A DNA stretch of 38,248 nt from Treponema sp. (lineage in GTDB: Bacteria > Spirochaetota > Spirochaetia > Treponematales > Treponemataceae), in NCBI GenBank assembly GCA_017534445.1, contig JAFXWC010000010.1:1-38248 (forward strand), written 5' to 3'. Of this stretch, positions 1-7,022 are shown one piece after another (the stretch's first letter is position 1; each line of letters opens with the position of its first letter). The notes under the pieces were generated by a model. The model was not told the DNA's origin. It did no database searches and saw nothing but the letters and a program-made list of their open reading frames with translations. The position numbers and the translations under genes are program-made.

Positions 1-13
1 AAAATCGGTATAG

Positions 14-41
14 TTGGAGTAAGCAATTTTTCTACTATAAT
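14..41 (+). promoter_or_regulatory. Candidate promoter of gltX
   Basis: TTGGAG (14-19), a 16-bp spacer and a perfect TATAAT (36-41) precede the gltX start at 60. A Shine-Dalgarno-like CAGAGGT lies at 46-52. The predicted transcription start, near 48, would fall inside that Shine-Dalgarno, so the true start may lie slightly upstream or come from another promoter outside the window. Confidence 0.45.
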
Positions 42-59
42 AAGTCAGAGGTAAATTAT

Positions 60-1634
60 ATGTCCGATGAAGTCAGAGTACGTTACGCGCCGTCTCCTAC
101 GGGAATGCAGCACATCGGCGGAGTACGCACCGCACTGTTCAACTATCTTTTTGCCCGCTCCAAAAACGGCAAGTTCATTTTGCGCCTGGAAGACACAGAC
201 CGCACGCGCTATGACGAAAAATACGTCCAGAACCTTTACGACACAATGGCATGGCTTGGCATTGACTGGGACGAGGGCGGAGAAAAGGGCGGGGAATACG
301 GCCCCTATGTTCAGAGTGAACGCTTTGAGCTTTACAAAAAATACGCACAGGAACTTGTGGAAAAAGGAGAAGCCTACTACTGCTTCTGCGACAGCGAGCG
401 TCTTGAGCGCATAAGAAAGATTCAGACAGAAAACAAGCTGCCACCGGGATACGACCGCAACTGCCGCCACCTTACCGCGGAAGAAATCAAGGCAAACCTT
501 GACGCAAAAAAGCCCTACGTAATCCGCCTTAAGGTTCCGCTGGAAGGAAAGACCATTTTCCACGACCATTTGCTTGGTGACATTGAATGGAAGAACGAGG
601 ACATTTCCCCGGACCCAGTCCTCTTAAAGAGCGACGGCTTCCCAACCTACCACTTGGCAAACATTGTGGACGACCACCTTATGCACATAAGCCACGTAAT
701 GCGTGCCCAGGAATGGATTCCTTCCACTCCGCTTCACGTGCAGATGTACCGCTCATTCGGCTGGGAACACCCGGAATTCTGCCACCTTCCTATGGTAAAC
801 GGTTCCGACGGTAAAAAGCTTAGCAAGAGGCACGGCTCTACATCCCTTAACGAATTCCGTGCCCGCGGCTACCTGCCAATGGCAATCGTAAACTACGTGG
901 CACTTTTGGGCTGCTCTTATGAAGACGGCAGGGACATGTACACACTGGACGAACTTGCCAAGAACTTTAAGCTTGAACACTTGAACAAGGCACCTGCCGT
1001 TTTTGACTACAAAAAGCTTGAATGGTACAACGGCCAGTACATCCGCCTGCTTTCCGACGAAGACCTTTACAAGTGGACGCTTCCTTTCATTACAGGAACT
1101 GGAGACGCAGCCCTTGAGATAAACCCGGACAATCCCCAGCCAAAGCCAAAGGTAGGCCCTGAATATTCTGGCGTTGCATTGGGAGAAGACGGAGAACCTG
1201 TTTGCGTAGACAAGAGCATGGGCATGTCCAGTGCAGACGTAAAGGCAGCCCTTCTAAAGCTTATGCCGCTCATCAAGGAAAGACTCCACTTCCTTACCGA
1301 TGCTGCGGAAATGGTTCACTTCCTCTTTACAGAACCGGCAGTTCCTCCAAAGACAGACATCATTCCCAAAAAGCTTGACGAGGAAAAGACAAAGGCTGTT
1401 CTTGAAAAGGCAAAGGATTTTGTAAAGCAGCTTCCGTCCCTTGACCACGAGGCAAGCGAAGCCCTTGCAAAGCAGTGTGCAGAGGAACTTGGCATTAAGC
1501 TTGGCGACTTTATGATGCCAATCCGCATGGCCGTAACAGGTAGCCGCGTAAGCCCTCCGCTCATGGGTTCAATCCTGATTCTTGGTGTGGAAAAATCCAT
1601 TGCAAGAATAGAAAAAACTTTGGCGGCCTTCTAA
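60..1634 (+). CDS. gltX: Glutamyl-tRNA synthetase
   Basis: This cytoplasmic class I aminoacyl-tRNA synthetase charges tRNA-Glu (and in some bacteria tRNA-Gln) with glutamate. The 524-residue product begins with the Rossmann-fold signature PSPTGMQHIGG (residues 11-21, HIGH motif). It has the KMSKS loop as KKLSKR (about 252-257) and, between them, a Cys-x-Cys followed by YDRNC, which matches the zinc-binding pattern of bacterial GluRS. The C-terminal anticodon-binding region is slightly longer than usual (typical total 460-510), with a Pro/Lys-rich insert near residues 355-385. The ATG is supported by AGAGGT seven bases upstream. It is a single-gene unit closed by a strong terminator. Identity is secure. 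Whether it is discriminating or also charges tRNA-Gln cannot be read from the sequence. Confidence 0.97.
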   Translation: MSDEVRVRYAPSPTGMQHIGGVRTALFNYLFARSKNGKFILRLEDTDRTRYDEKYVQNLYDTMAWLGIDWDEGGEKGGEYGPYVQSERFELYKKYAQELVEKGEAYYCFCDSERLERIRKIQTENKLPPGYDRNCRHLTAEEIKANLDAKKPYVIRLKVPLEGKTIFHDHLLGDIEWKNEDISPDPVLLKSDGFPTYHLANIVDDHLMHISHVMRAQEWIPSTPLHVQMYRSFGWEHPEFCHLPMVNGSDGKKLSKRHGSTSLNEFRARGYLPMAIVNYVALLGCSYEDGRDMYTLDELAKNFKLEHLNKAPAVFDYKKLEWYNGQYIRLLSDEDLYKWTLPFITGTGDAALEINPDNPQPKPKVGPEYSGVALGEDGEPVCVDKSMGMSSADVKAALLKLMPLIKERLHFLTDAAEMVHFLFTEPAVPPKTDIIPKKLDEEKTKAVLEKAKDFVKQLPSLDHEASEALAKQCAEELGIKLGDFMMPIRMAVTGSRVSPPLMGSILILGVEKSIARIEKTLAAF

Positions 1635-1653
1635 AATCCGCTTAACAAGAAAG

Positions 1654-1697
1654 AGCTTGTCCTGAAATTGCAGTTGATTTCTGGGCAAGCTTTTTTT
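1654..1697 (+). terminator. Intrinsic terminator after gltX
   Basis: AGCTTGTCC pairs with GGGCAAGCT (one G-U), and the stem continues past a T/T mismatch as GAAAT/ATTTC around an 8-nt loop. Seven Ts follow (1691-1697). This is a textbook Rho-independent terminator, 20 nt after the gltX stop. Confidence 0.9.
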
Positions 1698-1714
1698 GCA
1701 AACAATCATTTTTT

Positions 1715-2395
1715 ATGGACTTAAGCTATATTTTTTCTTCCGCACTTGCATGTGAAAAATCCTTCCCCAAATTTGGTTTTAAAAAGCAAAGCGATGGATT
1801 CATCTGCAAGAAAAGCCTAAGGCCACCCTGCGAAGATTTTTATGTGCTCCTAAAAATAAATTCATCTTTGGAAAGTCTTACGGCGGAAGTTTTTGATTCT
1901 GAAACAGACGAAAAATATGCCCTCTTTGACATGCCCCGCGCAAACGGAGCCTTTCTTGCAAAAATCCGTGAACAGGTTCTTGAACTTGTAAAAGAATTCC
2001 GTAAGAGCTGCTTTAAAACTTCATCGCCAAAAGAAAAGTACCTGGAATTTTTAAAAGAAAAATTCAATGCAGATCCAGACTTTCCCTGGCAAGACAGCCC
2101 TGACTATTCAGTCTACCGCTGCCCCGGCGGAAAATGGTTTGCCTTAATAATGAAGATAAAATTCCGCCAGCTGTCACTTTCTTCTGCTGCAGAGGAAGAA
2201 GTCTGGGTTGTAAACTTAAAAGCCGACCCGGAAAAAATAAAAGACCTGGTCAACAAAAAATTCGTCTTTCCGGCATGGCACATGAACAAAAAGCACTGGA
2301 TTACAGTCTTGCTGACGGCCGCAACGGATTTTGAAAGCTTGTGCAATCTTACCCGGCAAAGCTATGAACTAGTGGCAGGCAAAAAATTTTTATGA
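1715..2395 (+). CDS. MmcQ/YjbR family protein
   Basis: The C-terminal half of this 226-residue protein has the MmcQ/YjbR (CyaY-like fold) pattern. It shows a VYRCPGGKWFALI strand pair (about 133-145), then NLKADPEKIKDLV, a PAWHMNKKHWITVLL strand, and a closing helix with LTRQSYELVAGKK. Members of this family are small proteins sometimes described as DNA-binding, and their physiological role is not settled. The N-terminal ~110 residues look like an extra or degenerate copy of the same fold, giving roughly twice the length of single-domain members. There is no clear Shine-Dalgarno before the ATG, and the gene starts only 18 bases after the gltX terminator, so it needs its own promoter or read-through. 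I see no terminator of its own; GC-rich repeat DNA follows. Confidence 0.75.
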   Translation: MDLSYIFSSALACEKSFPKFGFKKQSDGFICKKSLRPPCEDFYVLLKINSSLESLTAEVFDSETDEKYALFDMPRANGAFLAKIREQVLELVKEFRKSCFKTSSPKEKYLEFLKEKFNADPDFPWQDSPDYSVYRCPGGKWFALIMKIKFRQLSLSSAAEEEVWVVNLKADPEKIKDLVNKKFVFPAWHMNKKHWITVLLTAATDFESLCNLTRQSYELVAGKKFL

Positions 2396-2418
2396 TTTTT
2401 TAGGACGAACTTTTTCCT

Positions 2419-2570
2419 GCTCTACCAACTGTTTCCTTGCTAACTCGGCCAACATGCCTCTGCGCCACGGGCTTTGCGGGGTTCCGGCTTTCGCCTCCAT
2501 TGCTGGGGTTCGACCGGGCAAAGCCCAGTCTCACCCAACAGCAACCGCCTGCGGCGGCCCCTCCAATCCC
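2419..2570 (-). repeat. Dispersed GC-rich repeat, copy A
   Basis: Read on the - strand, this stretch shares a block with 34532-34653: a CGGAACCCCG core, then GTGGCGCA, GGCATG, a TTAGC motif and a final TGGTAGAGC. It shares GGGATTGGAGGGG and GCGGAACCCCG-type blocks with 3488-3575. Open frames across it are repetitive and unlike the neighbouring genes, so I treat it as non-coding repeat DNA. Confidence 0.65.
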
Positions 2571-2618
2571 GCGTAAATTACAACGAAGTTCCCCGCGTAG
2601 GTTGCAACGAAGTTCCCC
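2571..2618 (+). repeat. Two tandem 24-bp units
   Basis: Two adjacent 24-bp units each begin GCGTA and end CAACGAAGTTCCCC, differing at a few central bases. They sit at the edge of the GC-rich repeat, just upstream of the NifX-like gene promoter. Confidence 0.75.
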
Positions 2619-2649
2619 GCATTGTTTTTAGGATTCAAACTAAACTTCC

Positions 2650-2678
2650 TTGAATAAATTTCACATACTCTTTAATAT
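2650..2678 (+). promoter_or_regulatory. Promoter of the NifX-like gene
   Basis: TTGAAT (2650-2655), an exact 17-bp spacer and TAATAT (2673-2678). The ATG at 2685 is the seventh base after the -10 box, where transcription normally starts, and no Shine-Dalgarno is present. A leaderless transcript is therefore possible. The same hexamers and spacing recur at 34686-34714. Confidence 0.65.
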
Positions 2679-2684
2679 GTAGCC

Positions 2685-3032
2685 ATGAAAATTGCAGTTA
2701 CTTACGAAAAGGAAAGCGGAAATGTTTTCCAGCATTTTGGTAAAACCCAGTATTTTAAGCTTTACGAAATAGAGAATGGCCAGGTTTTAAATTCCCAGGT
2801 AATCGATAACGGCGGAAACGGACACCATGCCTTGCCCCCATACCTCAAAAGCCTTGGAGTGGAAACACTTATTCTGGGTAACCGTGGTCAGGGTGCAATA
2901 GATGCCATTGCCGCTTCTGGTCTAAAAGAGATTCCGGGAATTACCGGTTCTGCAGACGAAGCAGCCGCTCTTTTTGCAAAAGGCCAGCTTAAGGGCAACT
3001 TTGAAGCCAAGTGCCAGCACCACGGCAACTAG
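2685..3032 (+). CDS. NifX/NifB-type iron-molybdenum cofactor domain protein
   Basis: This 115-residue cytoplasmic protein has the dinitrogenase iron-molybdenum cofactor biosynthesis fold. It opens with a MKIAVTYE strand, followed by VFQHFGKTQYFKLYEI. The glycine-rich GNGHHALPPYLKSLGVETL segment (about 44-62) and GNRGQGAIDAI (about 66-76) follow. Related stand-alone proteins are thought to bind metal or Fe-S clusters. No other nif gene is visible, so a role in nitrogen fixation should not be assumed. A Cys-x-His-His tail (CQHHGN) adds possible metal ligands. It is followed 12 bases later by a cysteine-cluster protein, and the two probably form one transcript. Confidence 0.85.
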   Translation: MKIAVTYEKESGNVFQHFGKTQYFKLYEIENGQVLNSQVIDNGGNGHHALPPYLKSLGVETLILGNRGQGAIDAIAASGLKEIPGITGSADEAAALFAKGQLKGNFEAKCQHHGN

Positions 3033-3044
3033 GATTTGTCCCCT

Positions 3045-3464
3045 ATGGAAGAACCCTTTTACAAAGACGGCCTAAAATTTAGCTGCAAGCAATGCTCCTA
3101 CTGCTGCTGCGGTTTTGCGGGAGTTGTGCGCCTTTCAAAAGAAGACCTTGACCGTCTTGTTGAATGGTCTGGCCTTACCGAAGAACAGTTTTTGCAGGTC
3201 TACTGCCGCCGCGTGGAAGATTATGACGGTTCAACTTTCCTAAGCCTTCGCGACCTAAGCAACAACAACTGCATCCTCTGGGAAAAGGGAGGATGCTCTG
3301 CATACCAGGCACGCCCACTTCAGTGCAGGACCTACCCCTTCTGGAAAAGCGTCCTAAAAAGCGAGGACACTTGGAAAGAAGAAGCTAAGACTTGTCCCGG
3401 AATAAACACGGGTCTTTTGCATTCAAGGGAAGAAATAGATGCCGAACTTAGCAAAATGAACTAG
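3045..3464 (+). CDS. YkgJ-family cysteine cluster protein
   Basis: This 139-residue protein carries the zinc/iron-chelating cysteine cluster of the YkgJ (CxxCxxCC) family. It has CKQCSYCCCGFAG near the N terminus (about residues 15-27), a middle cysteine (NNNCILWEKGGCSAY), a PLQCRTYPFW motif (about 99-108) and a final cysteine in AKTCPG. Such proteins probably hold a metal or Fe-S centre; substrates are mostly unknown. I chose ATG 3045 over in-frame TTG 3036 because AGGA at 3031-3034 is properly spaced only from the ATG. Placement right behind a NifX-like gene suggests a shared metal-related task (inference). Confidence 0.8.
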   Translation: MEEPFYKDGLKFSCKQCSYCCCGFAGVVRLSKEDLDRLVEWSGLTEEQFLQVYCRRVEDYDGSTFLSLRDLSNNNCILWEKGGCSAYQARPLQCRTYPFWKSVLKSEDTWKEEAKTCPGINTGLLHSREEIDAELSKMN

Positions 3465-3487
3465 CCTTTTGCAAAGCCAAGCACGGC

Positions 3488-3575
3488 CGGGATTGGAGGG
3501 GCGGCGGAGCCGTTGCGGAACGTAGTGGAGTAATGGAGCGGGTAGGGGCCCGCGGAACCCCGGAAAGCCCTTAGC
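3488..3575 (+). repeat. Dispersed GC-rich repeat, copy B
   Basis: GGGATTGGAGGGG, a GGAGCCGTT segment, TAATGGAGC, GCGGAACCCCGGAAAGCCC and TTAGCAA match blocks of copy A (read on its - strand) and copy C (34532-34653). This copy lacks the distal GTGGCGCA to TGGTAGAGC part. It fills the gap between the YkgJ-like gene and the transporter promoter. Confidence 0.6.
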
Positions 3576-3617
3576 AATAAAAACTGCCGCAAGAAAAAAG
3601 TCACATCCCTTTATCTG

Positions 3618-3646
3618 TTGCCATTCATTAATAAAAATTGTAAAAT
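3618..3646 (+). promoter_or_regulatory. Promoter of the amino-acid transporter operon
   Basis: TTGCCA (3618-3623), a 17-bp spacer and TAAAAT (3641-3646) lie 31 bp before the ATG at 3677. A strong AAAGGAG (3663-3669) stands at proper distance from that start. Confidence 0.6.
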
Positions 3647-3676
3647 CAAGGAGCTTTATAGCAAAGGAGTTTTAAT

Positions 3677-4456
3677 ATGAAAAAGATTGTACTTTCTTTA
3701 ATGGCTGTGGCGGCTTTGACTGCCCTTACGTCATGCAGCAAGAAAGAAAAGAAGGCCGGAGACGGAGCATCTGCTTCTGGAAAAACATGGATTGTAGCTA
3801 CGGACACAGCATTCCGTCCTTTTGAATACACTAACGAAAACAATGAATTTGTTGGAATTGACGTAGACATTCTTGCAGCCGTTGCAAAGGATCAGGGCTT
3901 TAGCTACGACTTGCAGAGCCTTGGCTGGGACGGTGGCGTTGCAGCTGTTCAGGTTGGACAGGCAGACGCACTTATTGCAGGTGCCACAATCAAGCAGGAG
4001 CGCATTGACTCTGGCTGGATTTTTAGCGACGGCTACTATAACGCAACCCAGACATTCGTTGTTGCGGCAAATTCTTCCATCAGCAAGTTTGATGACCTTA
4101 AGGGAAAAAAGGTTGCCGTAAAGAACGGAACAGCAGGTATGGACTTTGCAAACAAGCTCAAGAGCAAGTACGGCTACGATGTTGTTGTTTTTGAAGACTC
4201 CCCTACAATGTACCAGGACGTAATCCTTGGAAACTCTGATGCCTGCGTAGAAGATACACCTATTATGGCAGCAAACATCAAGGACGCAAAGCTTGCCCTT
4301 AAGATTCCGGCCGGAATGGAAAGCGAAGGTGCACCTTATGGCTTTGCAATCATGGACAAAAAGAACCAGGAACTTTTGGATATGTTCAACGCAGGTCTTA
4401 AGAACATCCGCGCAGACGGAACTTACCAGAAGATTCTTGACAAATACCTGAAGTAG
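3677..4456 (+). CDS. Amino-acid ABC transporter substrate-binding lipoprotein
   Basis: This 259-residue family 3 solute-binding protein (SBP_bac_3) captures polar amino acids outside the inner membrane and hands them to the permease. The N terminus is a lipoprotein signal: MKK, a hydrophobic core, then LTSC as lipobox (Cys about 20). The mature part begins with TDTAFRPFEYTNENNEFVGIDVDI, typical of the ligand-binding lobe, and continues with LIAGATIKQER and a VAVKNGTAGMDFA hinge region. The start is fixed by AAAGGAG eight bases upstream. It is the first gene of an importer operon, but a repeat and a terminator hairpin separate it from the permease gene. That would favour excess binding protein over membrane components. 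The exact ligand cannot be read from the sequence. Confidence 0.93.
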   Translation: MKKIVLSLMAVAALTALTSCSKKEKKAGDGASASGKTWIVATDTAFRPFEYTNENNEFVGIDVDILAAVAKDQGFSYDLQSLGWDGGVAAVQVGQADALIAGATIKQERIDSGWIFSDGYYNATQTFVVAANSSISKFDDLKGKKVAVKNGTAGMDFANKLKSKYGYDVVVFEDSPTMYQDVILGNSDACVEDTPIMAANIKDAKLALKIPAGMESEGAPYGFAIMDKKNQELLDMFNAGLKNIRADGTYQKILDKYLK

Positions 4457-4492
4457 TTTTTTTTAAGCTTCTATTTCGAGTTTAACAGTCCT

Positions 4493-4632
4493 GTCATTCT
4501 TGGGCTAGCTGGAAACTTCGTTGCGAAGAACCCGGGAATCTGTAAATGCCAGCGCTTGTATGGCGGTACAGACCTGAATCCATATTCGTAACAAGTGTGT
4601 GCGAATATGGCGTAGCAGTTCAGGGTGACGGT
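4493..4632 (+). repeat. Structured dispersed repeat, copy R1
   Basis: This copy shares GTCATTC, GGGCTAG, GGAATCTGT, GGTACAGACC and CGTAGCAG in the same order with 7711-7826. The core folds as an outer stem CCTGAA (4573-4578) with TTCAGG (4619-4624) and an inner stem CCATATTCG (4580-4588) with CGAATATGG (4602-4610). CGTAGCAG stays unpaired on the 3' side. The second copy keeps both stems with compensatory changes. It lies inside the amino-acid transporter operon, between binding protein and permease. Confidence 0.8.
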
Positions 4633-4668
4633 TAATTGTTATTCGATATACGGCTTTGTTTGGATTTG

Positions 4669-4724
4669 GGCAGCCTTGTTTACAAAAGACAATTTCTGTT
4701 TTAGAAGCAAAGGCTGCCTTTTTT
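4669..4724 (+). terminator. Terminator/attenuator inside the transporter operon
   Basis: GGCAGCCTT (4669-4677) pairs perfectly with AAGGCTGCC (4710-4718), followed immediately by six Ts (4719-4724). The 32-nt loop is long and may fold further. It lies 22 bases before the permease ATG, so it can end the binding-protein mRNA while letting some polymerase through. Confidence 0.7.
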
Positions 4725-4745
4725 CTTACCGGAGTATTGCAGACA

Positions 4746-5414
4746 ATGATTTCTATTTTTAAAACATATTTTTTAATGCTGGCATCCTCGCTGGCCAACA
4801 CTCTGCTTCTTGCCCTGCTTGCACTTGTCTTTGCCATGATTATAGGCCTTATCTTTGCCCTCTGCAATGTAAGCCGCAACAAGGCCCTTAACGCTGTTGG
4901 CACTATTTATGTAGACGCGATACGAGGCGTTCCTCTTATTGTACTGGCATTTTTTATTTACTTTGGCGTTCCCCAGGGAATGAAGAGGATAATACCAAAC
5001 TTCCGCCTCCCCGCACTCCAGGCTGGAACCATAGCCCTTGCAATGAACTGCGGAGCCTACATGGCAGAAATTTTCCGCGCGGGAATAGAAAGCATAGACA
5101 AGGGGCAGATGGAAGCGGCCAGGTCTCTTGGCCTTTCTTATGGAACCAGCATGAGAAGGGTAATCCTTCCACAGGCATTCAAAGTGATGATTCCTTCCAT
5201 AATAAATCAGTTTATAATTACCCTCAAGGACACTTCGATTCTTTCCGTAATCGGGTATCCGGAGCTTACAAATACAGGACGGACAATAGCGGGAAACACA
5301 TTCCGCAGTTTGGAAACCTGGGCAATCGTTGGCTTGCTTTACATGATTGTTATTGTATCTTTGAGCCGGGCAGCAAAAGTCCTGGAAAGGAGAATCAAGA
5401 TTGGCGACAAATAA
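4746..5414 (+). CDS. Amino-acid ABC transporter permease
   Basis: This inner-membrane permease of the polar amino-acid (HisM/GlnP) class has 222 residues and several long hydrophobic helices. It carries the cytoplasmic coupling loop [20 protein letters not shown] followed by RSLGLS, the EAA motif that contacts the ATPase. I start it at ATG 4746 (MISIFKTYF), with GGAG 11 bases upstream. The longer in-frame reading from 4656 would run through the terminator hairpin and is unlikely. It overlaps the ATPase gene by 14 bases, so the two should be translationally coupled. It probably works as a homodimer because only one permease gene is present. Confidence 0.93.
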   Translation: MISIFKTYFLMLASSLANTLLLALLALVFAMIIGLIFALCNVSRNKALNAVGTIYVDAIRGVPLIVLAFFIYFGVPQGMKRIIPNFRLPALQAGTIALAMNCGAYMAEIFRAGIESIDKGQMEAARSLGLSYGTSMRRVILPQAFKVMIPSIINQFIITLKDTSILSVIGYPELTNTGRTIAGNTFRSLETWAIVGLLYMIVIVSLSRAAKVLERRIKIGDK

Positions 5415-6147
5415 TTCAGAGGTAAAGATTCACGTTGAGAATCTAAAAAAGAATTTTGAAAAGCTTGAGGTTCTCAAGGACATAAGCATAGACATTCACC
5501 AGGGCGAAGTAATCGTCGTAATTGGCCCAAGCGGAAGCGGCAAGTCCACCTTCCTCCGTTGCCTTAACAAACTGGAGACTGCTACATCAGGAACAATAAT
5601 TGTTAACGGCACGGACATCAATTCCAAAAAGGTGAACATAAACAAAGTGCGCGAAAACATTGGCATGGTATTCCAGCACTTTAACCTCTTTCCCAACATG
5701 ACGGTCTTGCAGAACATAATGCTTGCCCCGGTGGAGCTAAAAAAGATGAGCAAGGCAGAAGCAGAAGAAGCAGGCATGGCTTTGCTAAAGAGGGTAGGGC
5801 TTGACTCCAAGGCCCAGAGCTACCCCCAGCAGCTTTCCGGCGGACAGAAGCAGCGCGTTGCAATAGCTCGTTCACTTGCAATGAATCCTTCCATAATGCT
5901 TTTTGATGAACCCACCAGCGCCCTTGACCCGGAGATGGTAGGCGAAGTTCTTTCTGTAATGAAGGAACTTGCAAAAGGCGGAATGACCATGGTTGTAGTA
6001 ACCCACGAAATTGGATTTGCCCGTGAGGTTGCAGACAGGGTTGTCTTTATGGACGGCGGTTACATTATAGAGCAGGGCACCCCTGACGAGGTTTTAAAGA
6101 ACCCCAAGCAGGAGCGCACAATCAGTTTTTTGAACAAGGTTTTGTGA
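5401..6147 (+). CDS. Amino-acid ABC transporter ATP-binding protein
   Basis: This is the GlnQ/HisP-type ATPase that powers import by the adjacent permease. The 248-residue protein has Walker A GPSGSGKS (42-49), a Q-loop in [14 protein letters not shown], the signature [16 protein letters not shown], Walker [14 protein letters not shown] and the switch histidine in [10 protein letters not shown]. The start is TTG at 5401, overlapping the permease end. It is supported by GAAAGGAGA at 5385-5393, eight bases upstream; no in-frame ATG lies nearby. A further gene follows after 23 bases and is probably cotranscribed. Confidence 0.95.
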   Translation: MATNNSEVKIHVENLKKNFEKLEVLKDISIDIHQGEVIVVIGPSGSGKSTFLRCLNKLETATSGTIIVNGTDINSKKVNINKVRENIGMVFQHFNLFPNMTVLQNIMLAPVELKKMSKAEAEEAGMALLKRVGLDSKAQSYPQQLSGGQKQRVAIARSLAMNPSIMLFDEPTSALDPEMVGEVLSVMKELAKGGMTMVVVTHEIGFAREVADRVVFMDGGYIIEQGTPDEVLKNPKQERTISFLNKVL

Positions 6148-6170
6148 ACAAATTTTTTTGAGGTGGCCGT

Positions 6171-6761
6171 ATGAAAAAATTGATAACGATAAGCCGCGAA
6201 TTTGGTGCCGGCGGTGGAGAAATAGGAACCCGCGTTGCAGAAAAATTGGGCTTTGAATATTTTGACAAGGAGCTGATTATTCAGGCGGCAAAGAAAGCGA
6301 ATGTTGGCATGGACGAAGTGCTCAACATGGACGAGGTTGTGCCCATGAACTTTGGCTTTACCCAGAGCCTCTTTGACATGTACAATGCCCCGCTTAACGA
6401 AAGGCTCTTTACCGCCCAGAGGGACGTTATCCGGAAGATTGGCGAGCACGGAAAATGCGTAATCGTTGGCCGCAATGCAAACAGCATCCTCTCCGAATAC
6501 GACGATTCCCTGCACGTCTTTATCCACGCAGACCTTTACTGGAGGGCAATGCGCCTAAAGCAGGAAAAAATGCCGGAAAAGACCGAGCAGCAGATAATTG
6601 CAAACATCCGCACCGTAGACAAGAGGCGTCGCAAGTACTGCTCCTACTACACCAACACCGAGTTTGGAGACAGCCGCTACTACGACCTCTGCCTGGATTC
6701 ATCTTCCCTTGGCATTGACCAGTGCGTAAAAATCATCTGCGACATTGCAAGTTCTAAATAA
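6171..6761 (+). CDS. Cytidylate-kinase-like protein
   Basis: This 196-residue P-loop protein belongs to the cytidylate-kinase-like family (Cytidylate_kin2 type). MKKLITISREFGAGGGEIG (1-19) is the nucleotide-binding loop with the extra glycines typical of this group. FDKELI, VGRNANSIL and RRRKYCSYYTNTEFGD match the substrate-lid and C-terminal parts. The true substrate of this branch is not established, so CMP kinase activity is only a possibility. A GAGGTGG Shine-Dalgarno precedes the ATG. It sits 23 bases after the transporter ATPase, likely on the same mRNA, although no functional link is obvious. A short hairpin repeat follows. Confidence 0.85.
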   Translation: MKKLITISREFGAGGGEIGTRVAEKLGFEYFDKELIIQAAKKANVGMDEVLNMDEVVPMNFGFTQSLFDMYNAPLNERLFTAQRDVIRKIGEHGKCVIVGRNANSILSEYDDSLHVFIHADLYWRAMRLKQEKMPEKTEQQIIANIRTVDKRRRKYCSYYTNTEFGDSRYYDLCLDSSSLGIDQCVKIICDIASSK

Positions 6762-6780
6762 CGGAGCCTGTTGCAAAACT

Positions 6781-6813
6781 GTCATTCCGAACTTGCTTCG
6801 GAATCTATGAATG
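6781..6813 (+). repeat. Short hairpin repeat (GTCATTC family)
   Basis: GTCATTCCGAA, a CTTGC loop and TTCGGAATCT form a perfect 8-bp hairpin (6784-6791 with 6797-6804). It shares the GTCATTC and GGAATCT ends with the larger repeats at 4493 and 7711, so it may be a minimal member of the same family. Confidence 0.6.
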
Positions 6814-6830
6814 TTAGCGGGAAATGGCCG

Positions 6831-6878
6831 TCCAAGGAATTAAGCCTATTGTTCTTTTTTTCTTGGAGCGGCTTTTTT
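6831..6878 (+). terminator. Weak candidate terminator after the kinase-like gene
   Basis: TCCAAG (6831-6836) pairs with CTTGGA (6862-6867), with possible A-T extension. A short GCGGC and then six Ts (6873-6878) follow. The loop is long and the T-run is displaced, so support is modest. Confidence 0.3.
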
Positions 6879-7022
6879 ATTTTAACTGCCCCTTGCGAGA
6901 GGCTTCTTGTTACGGGCTTTCCGGGGCTTCTTATTAACTTGAACATGTAGCGCCATGGAGGGCGCGTCATTTGTTTGCGAAATAATAAAAGCAGCTTTCG
7001 CTTTGGGAAAGTTCTTTTACCT

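Noticed and set aside
45..569. Long - strand open frame opposite gltX
   Set aside because: It is entirely antisense to a certain gene, has no family features and reflects codon bias of gltX.
2437..2631. 64-codon frame in the GC-rich gap
   Set aside because: It translates the dispersed repeat; composition is Pro/Arg/Ser-rich and similar DNA elsewhere is not in frame.
4656..4745. Upstream extension of the permease frame
   Set aside because: It would encode the terminator hairpin and T-run. The permease N terminus fits MISIFKTYF at 4746.
6782..6970. 62-codon - strand frame after the kinase-like gene
   Set aside because: It covers a hairpin repeat and a terminator-like stretch, with no Shine-Dalgarno or family signal.
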